Shown one piece after another: positions 38,898 to 49,354 of a DNA stretch of 64,000 nt. Position 1 is the first letter of the stretch. The number at the start of each line of letters is the position of its first letter. A program made the translations under genes and the position numbers. This stretch comes from Geobacteraceae bacterium (GTDB lineage: Bacteria > Desulfobacterota > Desulfuromonadia > Geobacterales > Pseudopelobacteraceae), in contig JADKKR010000005.1 in assembly GCA_016720395.1 (NCBI GenBank), positions 62,001 through 126,000 on the forward strand, given 5' to 3'. A model generated the notes under the pieces. The model was given only the letters and a program-made list of their open reading frames with translations, had not been told where the DNA came from and did not search any database.

Positions 38898-40165
38898 TTG
38901 AGTGAAAGTAAATTGCCTTCCCTCCGAAAACTTACTGCCGTATTTGCAGGTGGTAATTTTTTAAGCATGATAATACGGCTTAGCGGAGGCTTTTTAACTG
39001 CCCGACTGAGTGATCCTGCGGTACTGGGATTATTTAACGGGATTGGCCTTGTGATTGGTTATGTCCCGTTTCTGCAACTGGGTGTCCTTAATGGTCTCAA
39101 CCGCGAACTTCCCTATTACATTGGGTCCGGTGACAAAGAACATGCTCATGCCCTTGCTGCGACCGCGCAAGCTTGGGCACTAATTGTTGGCAGTGTAACT
39201 ACAGCGGGTCTTCTTATTTATAGCATCTGGCACTTGGCCAGCGGAAGCATGGATCTTGCTGCTGGGTGGTTTACCAATGCTGTAGGTGCTTTTTTATTTT
39301 TTGCGCACAAATGTATCTCCAGATAACATATAGAACCGGAGGAGACTTTTCCCGACTCGCAATTGTCAACGTTGTACAAAATGCTTTGGCTCTTATGTTG
39401 GTCTGGTTGGTTTATCTGTTTAGCTTTTATGGGCTCTGCCTGAGATCCATAATAGTTGCGGTTATTAACTTGACTATGCTCTGGATATGGCGGCCACTTA
39501 AGATTAAACCACAATGGAATCGCCATAATTTCAACCAGTTGTTGAAAATTGGAGCTCCCATATTTTTTACGGGTCAAATATATGGGTGGTGGATGGTAAC
39601 GGACTCATTATTGGTACTAAAATTCGCCGGTGTTAAAGGACTCGGATTATACCAATTGGCAAACATGGCTGGTTCGGCTGTTGAGGTACTCCCGAGCGCT
39701 CTTGCTCAGATTTGCTATCCACGAATTGCTGAGGAATATGGGAGGAGCAACTCCATTAGCGGCATTTTAAAGATCATTCGTAGGCCTATTTTTATGCTTT
39801 CAGCAGGTATAGTACCTTTTATATTGTTAGTCTGGCTTGCGTTGCCTTCCATTGTAAACATACTCCTCCCTAAATATGTTGAGGCAGTTCCTGCAGCCCA
39901 GTGGATGCTCTGCTCAGCAGCCGTATTATCGCTTGCCCCGGTCTGTGATATTTTTAGCGTAACAAAGAGGCTTGATTTGTATCTGGCAGCAGTTGTTGTT
40001 GGAATAATTATGTATTCTGTATCGCTCTACACCTTAACTCTCGGGGGAGTGACCTTGAAAGCTTTTCCTCAAGCAATGCTTTGTGGAAGAATATGCTACA
40101 TTATATTCTCATATGTAATGGTTTTTGTCTTGGTTAAACAAAAGCATTCGGAAATTGGCACATGA
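38898..40165 (+). CDS. Wzx-type polysaccharide flippase; one 1-base gap as written
   Basis: This is a membrane protein of the MATE/MVF flippase superfamily that moves lipid-linked repeat units across the inner membrane. It is strongly hydrophobic throughout, with an N-terminus typical of oligosaccharide flippases (GGFLTARLSDPAVLGLFNGI, PYYIGSGDKEHA). The frame is lost at the A run 39309-39311. One extra A would join FFAHK to MYLQITYRTGGDF. The later part includes GAPIFFTGQIYGWWMVTDSL. The predicted start is TTG at 38898, with a weak ribosome site. The repaired length is about 422 residues. It overlaps the next gene by 4 bases. Confidence 0.8.
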
Positions 40166-41629
40166 TAGATAGAAAACTCATTCTTTCCGCTGAAATTCTC
40201 TTAGAAATTGAAGAGGCGCTGCAGTATCCTACTTTTGCAGGTATTTCGGTTGGATCAACCATCAACAATGATATTTTAATCACGCAGTTCTATACCAGCA
40301 ATCGTGTTTGGAATAGGAAAACAATCACTACCGATTTTTTACGTTACTATTATCACCGTTTTCGAACCCCCAAAACTATTTATAGAGACTTTTCTCAATA
40401 TGAGGGTCGCATTGTTTTTACGTGGTTGGCTCTCCGAAATGATATTAAAAGATTTGTTATGCCCTTACTTAATACGATTGGTGCTGAAAAGACGCTCGTT
40501 TTCGGGCCTGACATTTCTATGGTAACTCAACTTCCTACCGGTGCTGAGTTTGGTTTGTGGCATGAATTTCCTGCAATAGATATGAACATGTGGCGTAAGG
40601 AATTTGATGGTTGTTCAATAAAATGGCGATTTAAATTAAAGGATGTGTTTAAACGCCATGAAATCCCAAGTTTCGTGCTTAGTTTCATTATGGACAACTT
40701 GCAGCTTCAAACACAAAGAATTTTATCCAGCAAGCTATTTATTGATCAAGTTCGACCTAAAGCAATTGTTACAGAGTATGACAGACATGTTTATGCATCC
40801 TGTTTGATTCTAGCCGCAAAAGAAAAAAATATTCCGACGTTAACCATGATCCATGGGGCCCTTGAACCATACCCGGCGTATGGTTTTTCTCCTCTTTTGG
40901 CTGATATCGCATGTTGCTGGGGGGAACGGCATAAAACAATAATGATGGAGTATGGCATCAGTGCTGGAACAGCTACCCACAACTGGTTGTCAACGACTTT
41001 CACGTACACTTGAGTCAGATCGGACATTCTCAAAAGATAAATTAAATCTTACTACGAATAAACCCGTTATCTTATTAGCCACCAACCCAATAGATCTTTT
41101 AGATAAAAAACATATCGCCTTCGTTTATTGCTCAGCGGTGTCTGATGTAGATAATATATCTGCTGTTGTTAGAATACATCCGGCTGAACGACTGGAGGAG
41201 TACCAGGATTTGATTGATAGCTTTCCTAACGTTACATTTTTGCAAAACACCGCATGTACGCAAGACGAAGCACTTGCAGCGACAGATATTGTGGTGAATC
41301 AGGAAAGCGGCTTTGGAAATGATGCACTTATAAAAGGAAAATTGGTTATAGTAATGGACGTTCTGCATACGCCTCTAAAAAATGGAAAAGAATTGATTTC
41401 TCTTGCCGGATGCCCCTCAGTAAAAAATGCTGAAGAGTTGGCTGCGGAAATCAGGCGCATTCTTAATGACAAAGAAATTCAAAATGATTTACTAATAAAA
41501 GCGAATAAATATGTTCATTCTTTTTGCTCTGCCTACGGCCAAGAAGCTACAGATAATATAATTTGTGAATTGAATAAATTGATATTGGATAGGGATTTGA
41601 ATACAAAGCAATCTGCTGGAAAGGAGTAA
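40162..41629 (+). CDS. Surface carbohydrate biosynthesis protein, GT-B/CDP-glycerol-transferase-like; one 1-base insertion as written
   Basis: The protein resembles capsule or surface-carbohydrate transferases of GT-B fold: PKAIVTEYDRHVYASCLILA and TLTMIHGALEPYPAYGFSPL in the first half, and VVRIHPAERLEEYQDLID plus NQESGFGNDALIKGKLVIVM in the second. The two parts are in different frames; removing one G at 40966-40967 gives ISAEQLPTTGCQRLSRTLES. The repaired length is about 488 residues. Its C-terminal 55 residues resemble the remnant encoded at 41755-41938, suggesting a past duplication. Donor and acceptor are unknown. Confidence 0.65.
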
Positions 41630-41635
41630 ATCATT

Positions 41636-41938
41636 GTGACTCGTATAAAGCAAAAGATTCAACTCCTGATCAGTTCTTTTTACCTGTTCCTGCAGAATCA
41701 GGCCAAATTTACCCGGACAAAACAGTTATTGCAGGACACTACCTGTTGTTAGATCTCCGAATGTACTAATAAGAATTATCAATCGATTGCAGAAAGAGTC
41801 TGACTATCGGGCAAATATAATTTTAAAAGCAGAAGAATTTATTACTTTTTTTGCGCCGCGTTCGGATCTGAAGCGACAATAAATATTGCTAAAAATATTA
41901 AAGAGCTATCTTCAACCGATATAGCATCAAGATTTTAA
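41636..41938 (+). pseudogene. Fused remnants: a GTG-started 5' fragment and the 3' end of a paralog of the preceding gene
   Basis: AAGGAG and a GTG at 41636 start MTRIKQKIQLLISSFYLFLQ, which stops at 41752. After it, 41758-41938 encodes IRIINRLQKESDYRANIIL, then a frame break at the T run near 41846-41852, then CAAFGSEATINIAKNIKELS. This aligns with IRRILNDKEIQNDLLIKANK ... CSAYGQEATDNIICELNKL at the end of the upstream gene. An internal deletion within a duplicated transferase gene explains the pattern. It is unlikely to make a working protein. Confidence 0.6.
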
Positions 41939-41954
41939 TGTATAAGGGGGGATA

Positions 41955-42605
41955 ATGAGATTGCTCGTAAAGGATTTAATTCAAAATACGTGTGCAGACC
42001 TATTCAATTTTCTACAGAAGCAGTCGCGTTTTTTACGACATAAATTCTTAGTAAAAAATAACGTCCTTACAATTGGAATGCATTCTTACGGTACACCCAA
42101 TGTTGATACATATCGTGGAAGTGAATGCAAAGTTGTAATTGGCGACTACTGTTCTATCGCCAGAGATGTAACCATTATATTGGGGGGTATACATCCTACC
42201 GATTGGGTTTCTACCTATCCTTTCCGTATCATGCTTAAATTGCCGGGGGCTTATGAAGATGGGATGCCGACAACGAAAGGTGACGTGACCATAGGTTCTG
42301 ACGTCTGGATAGGGACTGAAGCCATGATCCTTTCCGGAGTGACGATAGGCCACGGGGTAATCATTGCAAGTCGTTCACTGGTAACAAAAAATATTCCTCC
42401 ATATGCAATAGTTGCGGGATCCCCGGCAAAAATAATCAAGTTCAGATACAACGAAGAAATTATCGAAAAGTTACTGGCCATTCAATGGTGGAATTGGGAA
42501 GAGAAAAATATCCGAGAGGCTGTCAACCTCCTTTCTTCAAATAATATTAATGAATTTATTGAGCGATATAAAAACATCAATAAACAATTTTCAAAAACTC
42601 TATAA
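41955..42605 (+). CDS. Xenobiotic/CatB-type hexapeptide acetyltransferase
   Basis: This is a left-handed beta-helix acyltransferase likely to O- or N-acetylate a sugar of the repeat unit. Hexapeptide runs are visible (CKVVIGDYCSIARDVTIILG, GDVTIGSDVWIGTEAMILSG, VTIGHGVIIASRSLVTKNI). GGIHPTDWVSTYPF is the loop typical of the XAT/CatB group. The C-terminus is helical. Length 216 aa; AAGGGGGG lies before the ATG. The precise acceptor is not known. Confidence 0.85.
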   Translation: MRLLVKDLIQNTCADLFNFLQKQSRFLRHKFLVKNNVLTIGMHSYGTPNVDTYRGSECKVVIGDYCSIARDVTIILGGIHPTDWVSTYPFRIMLKLPGAYEDGMPTTKGDVTIGSDVWIGTEAMILSGVTIGHGVIIASRSLVTKNIPPYAIVAGSPAKIIKFRYNEEIIEKLLAIQWWNWEEKNIREAVNLLSSNNINEFIERYKNINKQFSKTL

Positions 42606-42620
42606 CCTCTGGACTCTCTG

Positions 42621-43656
42621 ATGCACGCAAAAAAGTCTGTTGTCATGCTGGCTCCTACATTTGGTGGATTCGACAAAAGTGTTGAAAAAGGTTTCAGCCG
42701 ACTCTGCTGGAAAACTAAACTATTCAATTACGGAGATTTGCCATTAGTTTCATTTAGTAGACGAATTTATGACAGGGTCAGCGATCCTCTCGGTACCAAA
42801 TTCGCAGCTATTGATTTTAACCGAATGTTGCGGCAAGTTGTTATTCCCTTTTATTGCTGCTAACAAACCTTCACTGCTACTGATACTAAAAGGCAGTCTT
42901 GTTGATAAAGACAATATACAACATTTAAAAAACTCTTCCATACCGATTGTTACCTGGACCTACGACTCTCTGGAACGGTGGCCAGACCAGAAAAGCGCTT
43001 TAGAACTAGCTGATTATTCGTTTTATGTTGATGGTGGAGATCTTCCTCCTGGAGACAAACGGGCTCATTGGCTACCACTCGGATATGACGAATCAATTTT
43101 TTCCAACCAAAATATTTCTGCAATTGATTGTGATATTTTGTTCGTGGGATCAATAAAAAATTTAATGTATGACAGAAGGAGATTTTTTTTGCGGGAACTG
43201 GTTGCTTCACGTTTTGCAATTGAACAAAAAGTCACATTCATAGGAACTACAGGATCTCGTTTAAATGATTGGGCCTTTCGTTTTTCAAGTCGATCTAACA
43301 TCTTGTGGAAAAATCGTGTTCCTATCGCAGAATTGGCTGGGCACGTCTCAAGAGCTAAAATATGTATTAACATTCACCAAGATGATGGCCTGCAATCGAT
43401 CAACCCCATGTTTTTTGCAATAGGCGGTGCTGGTTCATGTCAACTTGCTGAAAAGAGTACGTATTTTGCTCAATGGTTGAAACTCGGAAGCGATTATGAG
43501 GAGTTTGAGGACTCAAACTTTTTAGAATCTATAGAAAAATTACTTAAGGATGATGAATACAGGCTACATATTGCTAAAACCGGGCAAATAACCGTGTCTA
43601 CTCATCATACAATGACCAGACGGGTCGAAAACATCATCAAAACGCTCGGCATATAA
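42621..43656 (+). CDS. CgeB-like glycosyltransferase; one 1-base insertion as written
   Basis: The N-terminus (MHAKKSVVMLAPTFGGFDKS ... NRMLRQVVIPF) and the main body (IAANKPSLLLILKGSLVDKD ...) join if one C is removed from the run 42846-42848. The body has IVTWTYDSLERWPD, ADYSFYVDGGDLPPGD, CDILFVGSIKNLMYDRR and a C-terminal SINPMFFAIGGAGSCQLAEK, resembling spore-maturation CgeB-type GT-B transferases. The repaired length is about 344 residues. It probably adds one sugar to the repeat unit. The exact linkage is unknown. Confidence 0.75.
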
Positions 43657-43666
43657 CTATCGAACT

Positions 43667-44815
43667 ATGTCATTATTAAATCCATACATATATATCTGGT
43701 TTTTTGTTTTTTCCATACCATGGGAAAATTCTGTGACTCTTCCTGGTTTTGGTGCCAGTAGCATAATTGGAGCAGCTGCATTTATTATGTCTATGCTGTA
43801 CCTGGCTTTTACACGCAAGACTCTCCACTCCGCACCTGTTTTCTACATGATTGTCTTATTTGTCATTCTAATATTATTGAGTAATATATGGACGTTAGAC
43901 GTGGAAAAGACATGGTCCAGATCAAGGCAGTTCATACAACTTGCATTGATGCTCTGGTTGATTTATCAACAGATGGATACCCACGATAGAATCAATAGGC
44001 TTCTTTTTGCCTATGTTCTTGGCGCCTACGTTTCTCTTGCCAGTCTGTTCTGGGGATATATACGAGGCACTTCTGAATATTCCGAATATGGCCGATTTTC
44101 AGCGGAAGGGTTTAATCCTAACGATATTGCTCTGGTTCTATCGATTGCAATTCCAATGTCATGGTATTTATCGTTTCAATTTAAGAATACATTTTCAGTT
44201 TTGATATGCAAATTTTTCCTGCCTATAGCTGTTTTTGCCATAGTATTGACCGGTTCGAGAGGATCGTTTTTGGCAATGCTAATATCCCTGTTGATAGTTC
44301 CGCTTTACACGAATACCCAGCAGAGCAAAAAACTGTTCAGCATTGTTTCAGTTATACTTGTAATGGGCTTCTTAATAGTCAATTTTACGCCAACTATGTC
44401 TTTTGATCGGATTATGTCAATTAAAAATGAGGTTGAAGGCGGTAATTTAACGCATCGTAGTGATATTTGGAAATCAGGTTTAATTATATTCAAAAATAAC
44501 CTGATGTTGGGAGTCGGTTCAGGAGCGTTCCCAGTAGCAATTAGACCTTATTATGGCAAGGAGATTGTTGCTCATAATACTTTCCTTTCTGTTTTGTTTG
44601 AATTGGGTATTGTTGGTTTTGTTTTATTTATATTGATAATTAGAAGGACAATCTCTAATTCATTTAGATTAGAGCTATATGAAAAAATATTCTGTTTAAT
44701 AACGATTAGTGTTTGGTTTGTTGGAGTTCAGGGATTGTCATGGGAATATAACAAAACGACATGGATAATATTAATTGTACCAATATGCTATATGAACTGT
44801 AAAACTCGAAAATAA
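43667..44815 (+). CDS. O-antigen ligase/polymerase family membrane protein (Wzy/WaaL-like)
   Basis: This is a polytopic inner-membrane protein with about ten hydrophobic segments and the Wzy_C region: LTGSRGSFLAMLISLLIVPL, then a periplasmic loop with HRSDIWKSGLIIF, NNLMLGVGSGAFP and AHNTFLSVLFELGIVGF. Such proteins polymerise repeat units or ligate them to lipid A core or another acceptor; sequence alone does not separate the two. Length (382 aa) fits. Placed between transferase genes, it probably handles the glycan made by this island. Confidence 0.85.
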   Translation: MSLLNPYIYIWFFVFSIPWENSVTLPGFGASSIIGAAAFIMSMLYLAFTRKTLHSAPVFYMIVLFVILILLSNIWTLDVEKTWSRSRQFIQLALMLWLIYQQMDTHDRINRLLFAYVLGAYVSLASLFWGYIRGTSEYSEYGRFSAEGFNPNDIALVLSIAIPMSWYLSFQFKNTFSVLICKFFLPIAVFAIVLTGSRGSFLAMLISLLIVPLYTNTQQSKKLFSIVSVILVMGFLIVNFTPTMSFDRIMSIKNEVEGGNLTHRSDIWKSGLIIFKNNLMLGVGSGAFPVAIRPYYGKEIVAHNTFLSVLFELGIVGFVLFILIIRRTISNSFRLELYEKIFCLITISVWFVGVQGLSWEYNKTTWIILIVPICYMNCKTRK

Positions 44816-44846
44816 AGTGTAATTAGTACTAAAAAGGCCAATCAGA

Positions 44847-45965
44847 ATGAGAGTGTTAATGGTTTCTCCTTTTCCCGATGCTATTGATTCACCTGTTGGA
44901 GGGGTCTCAGGTGCGGTTTCAAAGTTGGTCATATCACTTAGAGCTTTAAATAATGACCTTGAATTAGCGGTTGTCGCACCTAATTTTCCGTCTGATAGTT
45001 TCAAAAATAAAGTCGATGGATTTTTGGTTTATGGCATTAAGCCGTGGAAAATTCCAGGTTATTTTGCTAATTTAACTACACTAAGATTTGGAATAATATC
45101 GGCAATATATGACTTTAAACCCGACCTTGTTCACTATCATGGAATCTCGGTCTGGGTTGGTTGTTTTAATGGTCCAGAGATACTTACAATGCACGGGATT
45201 CCAGAGCTAGATATTTTATTTTCTAAGAAACCTATGAAGTCTTTTCTTTCAAGAATTATTGGTTTTTTTGAGACCCGTGCAAGGAAAAAATTCAAAAATT
45301 TTATTTATATCAGTGAATACGTCAATACATACATGCCCAAATATATTGACAAGATTTATATTCCAAATCCAATTGACGATGTCTATTTTCAACGACATTA
45401 TCAATCAACCCCCCAAAAAAAACTGATTATTTGCGGGTCGATAAGACGGATTAAGAATATCTTAGGTGGTATTGAAATTTTTCAAAAAGTAAAAGAATTC
45501 TTTTATTGTCTTGATATCGTTGGGCCAGTAATTGAAAACGATTATTATGATGAATGCAAAGTGAAAATAAAAGAATTTGGTCTTGAACAAGAAGTTAGGT
45601 TTCATGGGTATCTTAATTCAGATAAAGTTGCAGAATTATTTGCAGATTCGTTTGCGCTTTTAATGACGTCATTTCAAGAAAGTACCCCGCTTGTAATCTC
45701 TGAAGCTATGGCTGTCGGCCTTCCTGTTGTTGCATATGATGTTGGTGGGGTTGGTTCTATGATCAAGTCAGGAGAGGATGGTTTTGTTGTAGAACATGGA
45801 AACATAGATAAATTTGTTTTATTATTGATGCATATATATCATAACGAGGAAACTTACATCTCGATGAGAAATTGTGCTTTGAATAGTTCTTTGAAGCATA
45901 AATCCGATAATGTGGCAAGAGAGACTTTTAGTTATTATAGAAAAGTTATCCAGCGAGGTGCGTAA
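44847..45965 (+). CDS. Family 4 glycosyltransferase
   Basis: This is a GT-B retaining glycosyltransferase. The N-terminal domain begins MRVLMVSPFPDAIDSPVGGV and contains VHYHGISVWV and TMHGIPELD. The C-terminal domain has IPNPIDDVYF, ICGSIRRIKNI, the E-x7-E region ESTPLVISEAMAVGLPVVAY and GGVGSMIKSGEDG. Length (372 aa) is normal. Its stop overlaps the next start (TAATG). Sugar specificity is unknown. Confidence 0.88.
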   Translation: MRVLMVSPFPDAIDSPVGGVSGAVSKLVISLRALNNDLELAVVAPNFPSDSFKNKVDGFLVYGIKPWKIPGYFANLTTLRFGIISAIYDFKPDLVHYHGISVWVGCFNGPEILTMHGIPELDILFSKKPMKSFLSRIIGFFETRARKKFKNFIYISEYVNTYMPKYIDKIYIPNPIDDVYFQRHYQSTPQKKLIICGSIRRIKNILGGIEIFQKVKEFFYCLDIVGPVIENDYYDECKVKIKEFGLEQEVRFHGYLNSDKVAELFADSFALLMTSFQESTPLVISEAMAVGLPVVAYDVGGVGSMIKSGEDGFVVEHGNIDKFVLLLMHIYHNEETYISMRNCALNSSLKHKSDNVARETFSYYRKVIQRGA

Positions 45966-46504
45966 TGTTCAATAAATCTTATTTAGCTACATTTTTCATG
46001 GTCTTTTATTATCTTATTATTAAGAACTTACCCGCAACAAATATACGGTTTCCATTTTACCTAACAATTAGACGAATAAGGTCATTTGTTTGTCAATTTT
46101 TTATTGAGAAATCAGGTTCAAATCTAAATATAGAAAAAGGTGCAACTTTTGGCAGGGGCAATGGTATCTTTATAGGTAATAATTCGGGAATTGGTGTAAA
46201 TTGTCACCTTTATGGGTCGGTTTCTATCGGTGACAATGTTATGATGGGACCAGAGGTTCTTTTCTTTGCAAAAAATCATAAATTTGATCGTGTAGATACT
46301 CCCATGAATCTGCAAGGGTTTGCGGAAGTCGAGCAGATAGTTGTAGGAAACGATGTTTGGATTGGAACAAGAGCAATTATTTTGCCCGGAGTTATAATCG
46401 GTGATGGCGCAGTTATCGGAGCAGCTTCAGTTGTTACTAAAGATGTACCACCTTATACAATCGTTGGTGGCAATCCGGCAAAAGTTCTAAGGCTTAGAGT
46501 ATAA
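45965..46504 (+). CDS. WcaF/maltose-acetyltransferase-like hexapeptide acyltransferase
   Basis: A short hydrophobic N-terminus precedes a left-handed beta-helix (NLNIEKGATFGRGNGIFIGN, CHLYGSVSIGDNVMMGPEV, VGNDVWIGTRAIILPGVIIG, DGAVIGAASVVTKDVPPYTI). FFAKNHKFDR contains the catalytic His typical of the family. It probably acetylates a glycan residue. The gene is sandwiched between two GT4 genes, overlapping the previous one by one base and ending at the next start. Confidence 0.85.
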   Translation: MFNKSYLATFFMVFYYLIIKNLPATNIRFPFYLTIRRIRSFVCQFFIEKSGSNLNIEKGATFGRGNGIFIGNNSGIGVNCHLYGSVSIGDNVMMGPEVLFFAKNHKFDRVDTPMNLQGFAEVEQIVVGNDVWIGTRAIILPGVIIGDGAVIGAASVVTKDVPPYTIVGGNPAKVLRLRV

Positions 46505-47580
46505 TGAAAATTTGCTTTCTTGCTCATGGGAATTTTACCCATATTGCCACATATTTAGAATATTTTAAAAATCGTGGCCACGAAGTTGTTTTTGTCCGTC
46601 TTGCAGATGGTCCGATCCCAGAAGGAATTCAGTTATATGATTCTTTTAGAGGGTTTCCTTCATTTTTCCCTGGAAAAATATCATATTTATTTTCCATTTT
46701 AAAATCTAAATGGTTTATACAGAATTATAAACCAACTGTTATAAATGCCCATTATGCAACTAGTGGCGGATTAGCGGCGATATTATCTGGCTATCAACCT
46801 TATGTTATTACGGCGCATGGCACTGATTTAATCAGCAACTATAAAAATACGATTTGGCGATTTTTACTTTCTCGTATTTTAAGTCGGTCTTCAAAGGTTG
46901 TTGTAGTATCTGAACAGTTATATGAAATAGCGACAGAACTTATTGGTTCGAGCGAAAATATAAACACAATAAGTGTCGGTATTGACACTGATATGTATAA
47001 GATTAAATGTAAAAAATATAACAGAGATAGTGAGCCACTTCGTCTGATTTCAACGAGGCGTGCGGAGTCAGTTTATGATCCGGACTGCATTATTGATGCG
47101 CTTGTGATCCTTGCTAATAATGGATTAAATTTTGAAATGACTTTTGTTGGTGGCGGTCCTCTTCTTGATACGATAATAAATAAATCTGAATTAACAGGCG
47201 TTAGAAAATACATAAACTTTGTCGGTCAAATGGAGAAACATCTAATTCCGAATCTATTAATAGGACATCATGTTTACATTTCTGCCTCGAAATGGGACGG
47301 TGCTAGTTTATCTCTTTTCGAAGCAATGGCAGCAGGTCTTTTTCCTATTGTTACCGATATTATTGCTAACAGATCCTTTATTAATAATGAGGAAAATGGC
47401 TTACTATACGAAGTTGGAAATCCGGCAGATCTTGCATGTAGTATTGAAAAGTTTGCTAATTCTTCAACTGAGTTTCATTATCAGGATATTAATTTTAGTC
47501 TTGTTAAAGACAAAGGAGATGTCAATAAAAATATGCTTAAACTTGAACAAATATTTAAGTCATTTTCCGTTGACGATTAA
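46504..47580 (+). CDS. Family 4 glycosyltransferase
   Basis: This is a second GT4 enzyme of the island. The N-terminal domain begins MKICFLAHGNFTHIATYLEY and includes HYATSGGLAAILSGYQPYVI and TAHGTDLI. The C-terminal domain has VSVGIDTDMY-like (TISVGIDTDMYK), FVGGGPLLDTII, FVGQMEKHLIPNLL, and the donor-site region DGASLSLFEAMAAGLFPIVT. Length (358 aa) is normal. The start overlaps the preceding stop (TAATG). The sugar is unknown. Confidence 0.87.
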   Translation: MKICFLAHGNFTHIATYLEYFKNRGHEVVFVRLADGPIPEGIQLYDSFRGFPSFFPGKISYLFSILKSKWFIQNYKPTVINAHYATSGGLAAILSGYQPYVITAHGTDLISNYKNTIWRFLLSRILSRSSKVVVVSEQLYEIATELIGSSENINTISVGIDTDMYKIKCKKYNRDSEPLRLISTRRAESVYDPDCIIDALVILANNGLNFEMTFVGGGPLLDTIINKSELTGVRKYINFVGQMEKHLIPNLLIGHHVYISASKWDGASLSLFEAMAAGLFPIVTDIIANRSFINNEENGLLYEVGNPADLACSIEKFANSSTEFHYQDINFSLVKDKGDVNKNMLKLEQIFKSFSVDD

Positions 47581-47624
47581 TTAAAGTACACAATTTATGC
47601 TAACCTCTGGAGACAAAAGCACAA

Positions 47625-48718
47625 GTGAGTAATCATCATCTTAATAAATTCATGATGCATGTTGAAATCGTCTCAATTCTTGTGCCGTGTCTCAATGAGA
47701 AGAAATATATTTATAAATGTCTCTGTTCTGTTCTTGATTTTGAGATCCCTGATGGTATACAGCTTGAAGTGTTCGTTCTAGATGGTGGTTCAACGGATGG
47801 CACTCGCGAAATTGTTGCCAAATTTACTACCAATGACTCTAGGATTCGACTCATCGACAACCCCGGACGAATACAGTCATGTGCTTTAAATATAGGAATT
47901 ATCAAGTCGAAAGGCAACTGGGTTATGCGCTTAGATGCTCATACCCATTATCCTTCTAACTATTTGATGCTATGTTATAAAACGGCACTTAATACCGGAG
48001 CCGATAATGTTGGCGGAATCTGCATAACATATCCAGGAGGAGAACAGTACGAAGCGCAGTTAGTTCAGGCGCTCACTACACATATATTCGGTGTCGGAAA
48101 TTCCGGTTTTCGTACCGGTGCTAAAGCCGGGCCTCGTGACACCGTCCCATTTGGTTTTTTTTCTGCAAAAGCGTTTTTAAGAAAATCTTTTTCTTTGACG
48201 AGCGTTTGGTAAGAACTCAGGACTATGAATTTAATAGGCGCCTCGCAAAATCAGGGGGTAGCATCTTTCTTAATCCTAAAATTCAATCAACTTATTTCAA
48301 CCTCCCTAGTTTCAGTTCCTTTTTGAAGAAGCAGTTATTTAAGCAGGGGCCATACAATTCATACATGTGGTACCTTGCCCCTTACTCCTTCACCCCTCGT
48401 CACGCCATTACCGGTTGTTTTTCACTTTTCTTCTGGATCGGTCTCTCTCTGTCTATTTTCAACATTTATTTCAGAACTCTATTTTATATAACGATGGCTC
48501 TGTATTTCACTTTCGGATTAATAGCCTCAATTCAACAAGCACTACGTTACAAGAATTGGTATCACATTATACTTCTTCCATTCGGATTTTTTTTGTTTCA
48601 TATTTGTCATGGATCTGGAGTCCTAATTGGTCTTTTTCGGATAGCAACCTTAACGGCTCCAATCCAAAAAAAAGTTGAACCGTGGCCTAATGCCGGAAAA
48701 TTTCGTGCGTGGCCATGA
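47625..48718 (+). CDS. Family 2 glycosyltransferase, ExoA-like; one 1-base gap as written
   Basis: This is a GT-A transferase with C-terminal membrane helices, like succinoglycan ExoA. It has VSILVPCLNEKKYIYKCLCS, VLDGGSTDGTREIVAK, the metal/donor segment RLDAHTHYP, and TQDYEFNRRLAKSGG before hydrophobic helices. The frame is lost at the A run 48182-48185. One extra A gives RKIFFFDERLVRTQDYEF. The start is uncertain: GTG 47625 or an ATG about 27-30 bases later. The repaired length is about 364 residues. Confidence 0.82.
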
Positions 48719-48730
48719 ATGGAGTTATGA

Positions 48731-49291
48731 TTGAAACGCATCTTTGACATAGTCTGCTCTCTTTTTGCGGGCTTCTTCCTGAGCATTCCTATGCTACTCA
48801 TCGCTTTATTTGTGCGACTGACTTCTCCCGGTCCAATATTCTACTGGTCTGACCGTGTGGGGCGCAACAACGCAATCTTCAAAATGCCAAAATTCCGCAC
48901 CATGCGGACTGATACCCCGGCGCTTGCCACCCATCTTCTGGGCAACCCGGTTTTTTGGCTAACACCAGTTGGCAAAGTCCTGCGCAAATCAAGTCTTGAT
49001 GAACTCCCTCAACTATGGAGTATTCTTGTCGGTGACATGAGCTTTGTTGGCCCACGTCCTGCACTCTTTAACCAGAATGATCTAATCGCCTTACGAACTG
49101 AAAAAGGAGTCCATAGCTTGACTCCAGGTCTGACCGGTTGGGCGCAGGTCAATGGAAGGGATGAACTACCTATTCCGGTGAAGGTGACGTTTGATGAATA
49201 CTATTTGAATAACCGATCATTTTTGTTAGATACGCAGATAATATTTCTTACTTTTTTGAAAGTGATTAAATGTGATGGAGTGAAACATTAA
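48731..49291 (+). CDS. Initiating sugar-phosphate transferase (PglC-like polyprenol phosphosugar transferase)
   Basis: This is a monotopic phosphoglycosyl transferase that loads the first sugar phosphate onto undecaprenyl phosphate. It starts MKRIFDIVCSLFAGFFLSIP (re-entrant membrane helix) and continues with SPGPIFYWSDRVGRN, KFRTMRTD, the catalytic SLDELPQLWSIL, DMSFVGPRP and LTPGLTGWAQVNGRDEL. The small size (186 aa) matches the PglC/WcaJ catalytic core. The TTG start has GGAG upstream. It is the likely initiator for the repeat unit. A broken homolog lies at 53109-53350. Confidence 0.9.
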   Translation: MKRIFDIVCSLFAGFFLSIPMLLIALFVRLTSPGPIFYWSDRVGRNNAIFKMPKFRTMRTDTPALATHLLGNPVFWLTPVGKVLRKSSLDELPQLWSILVGDMSFVGPRPALFNQNDLIALRTEKGVHSLTPGLTGWAQVNGRDELPIPVKVTFDEYYLNNRSFLLDTQIIFLTFLKVIKCDGVKH

Positions 49292-49354
49292 GTTACATTA
49301 CTGTTTTCAACCGATTCATAGTATTAAGGCAATCATTGAAGGGGAGTAACCCAC

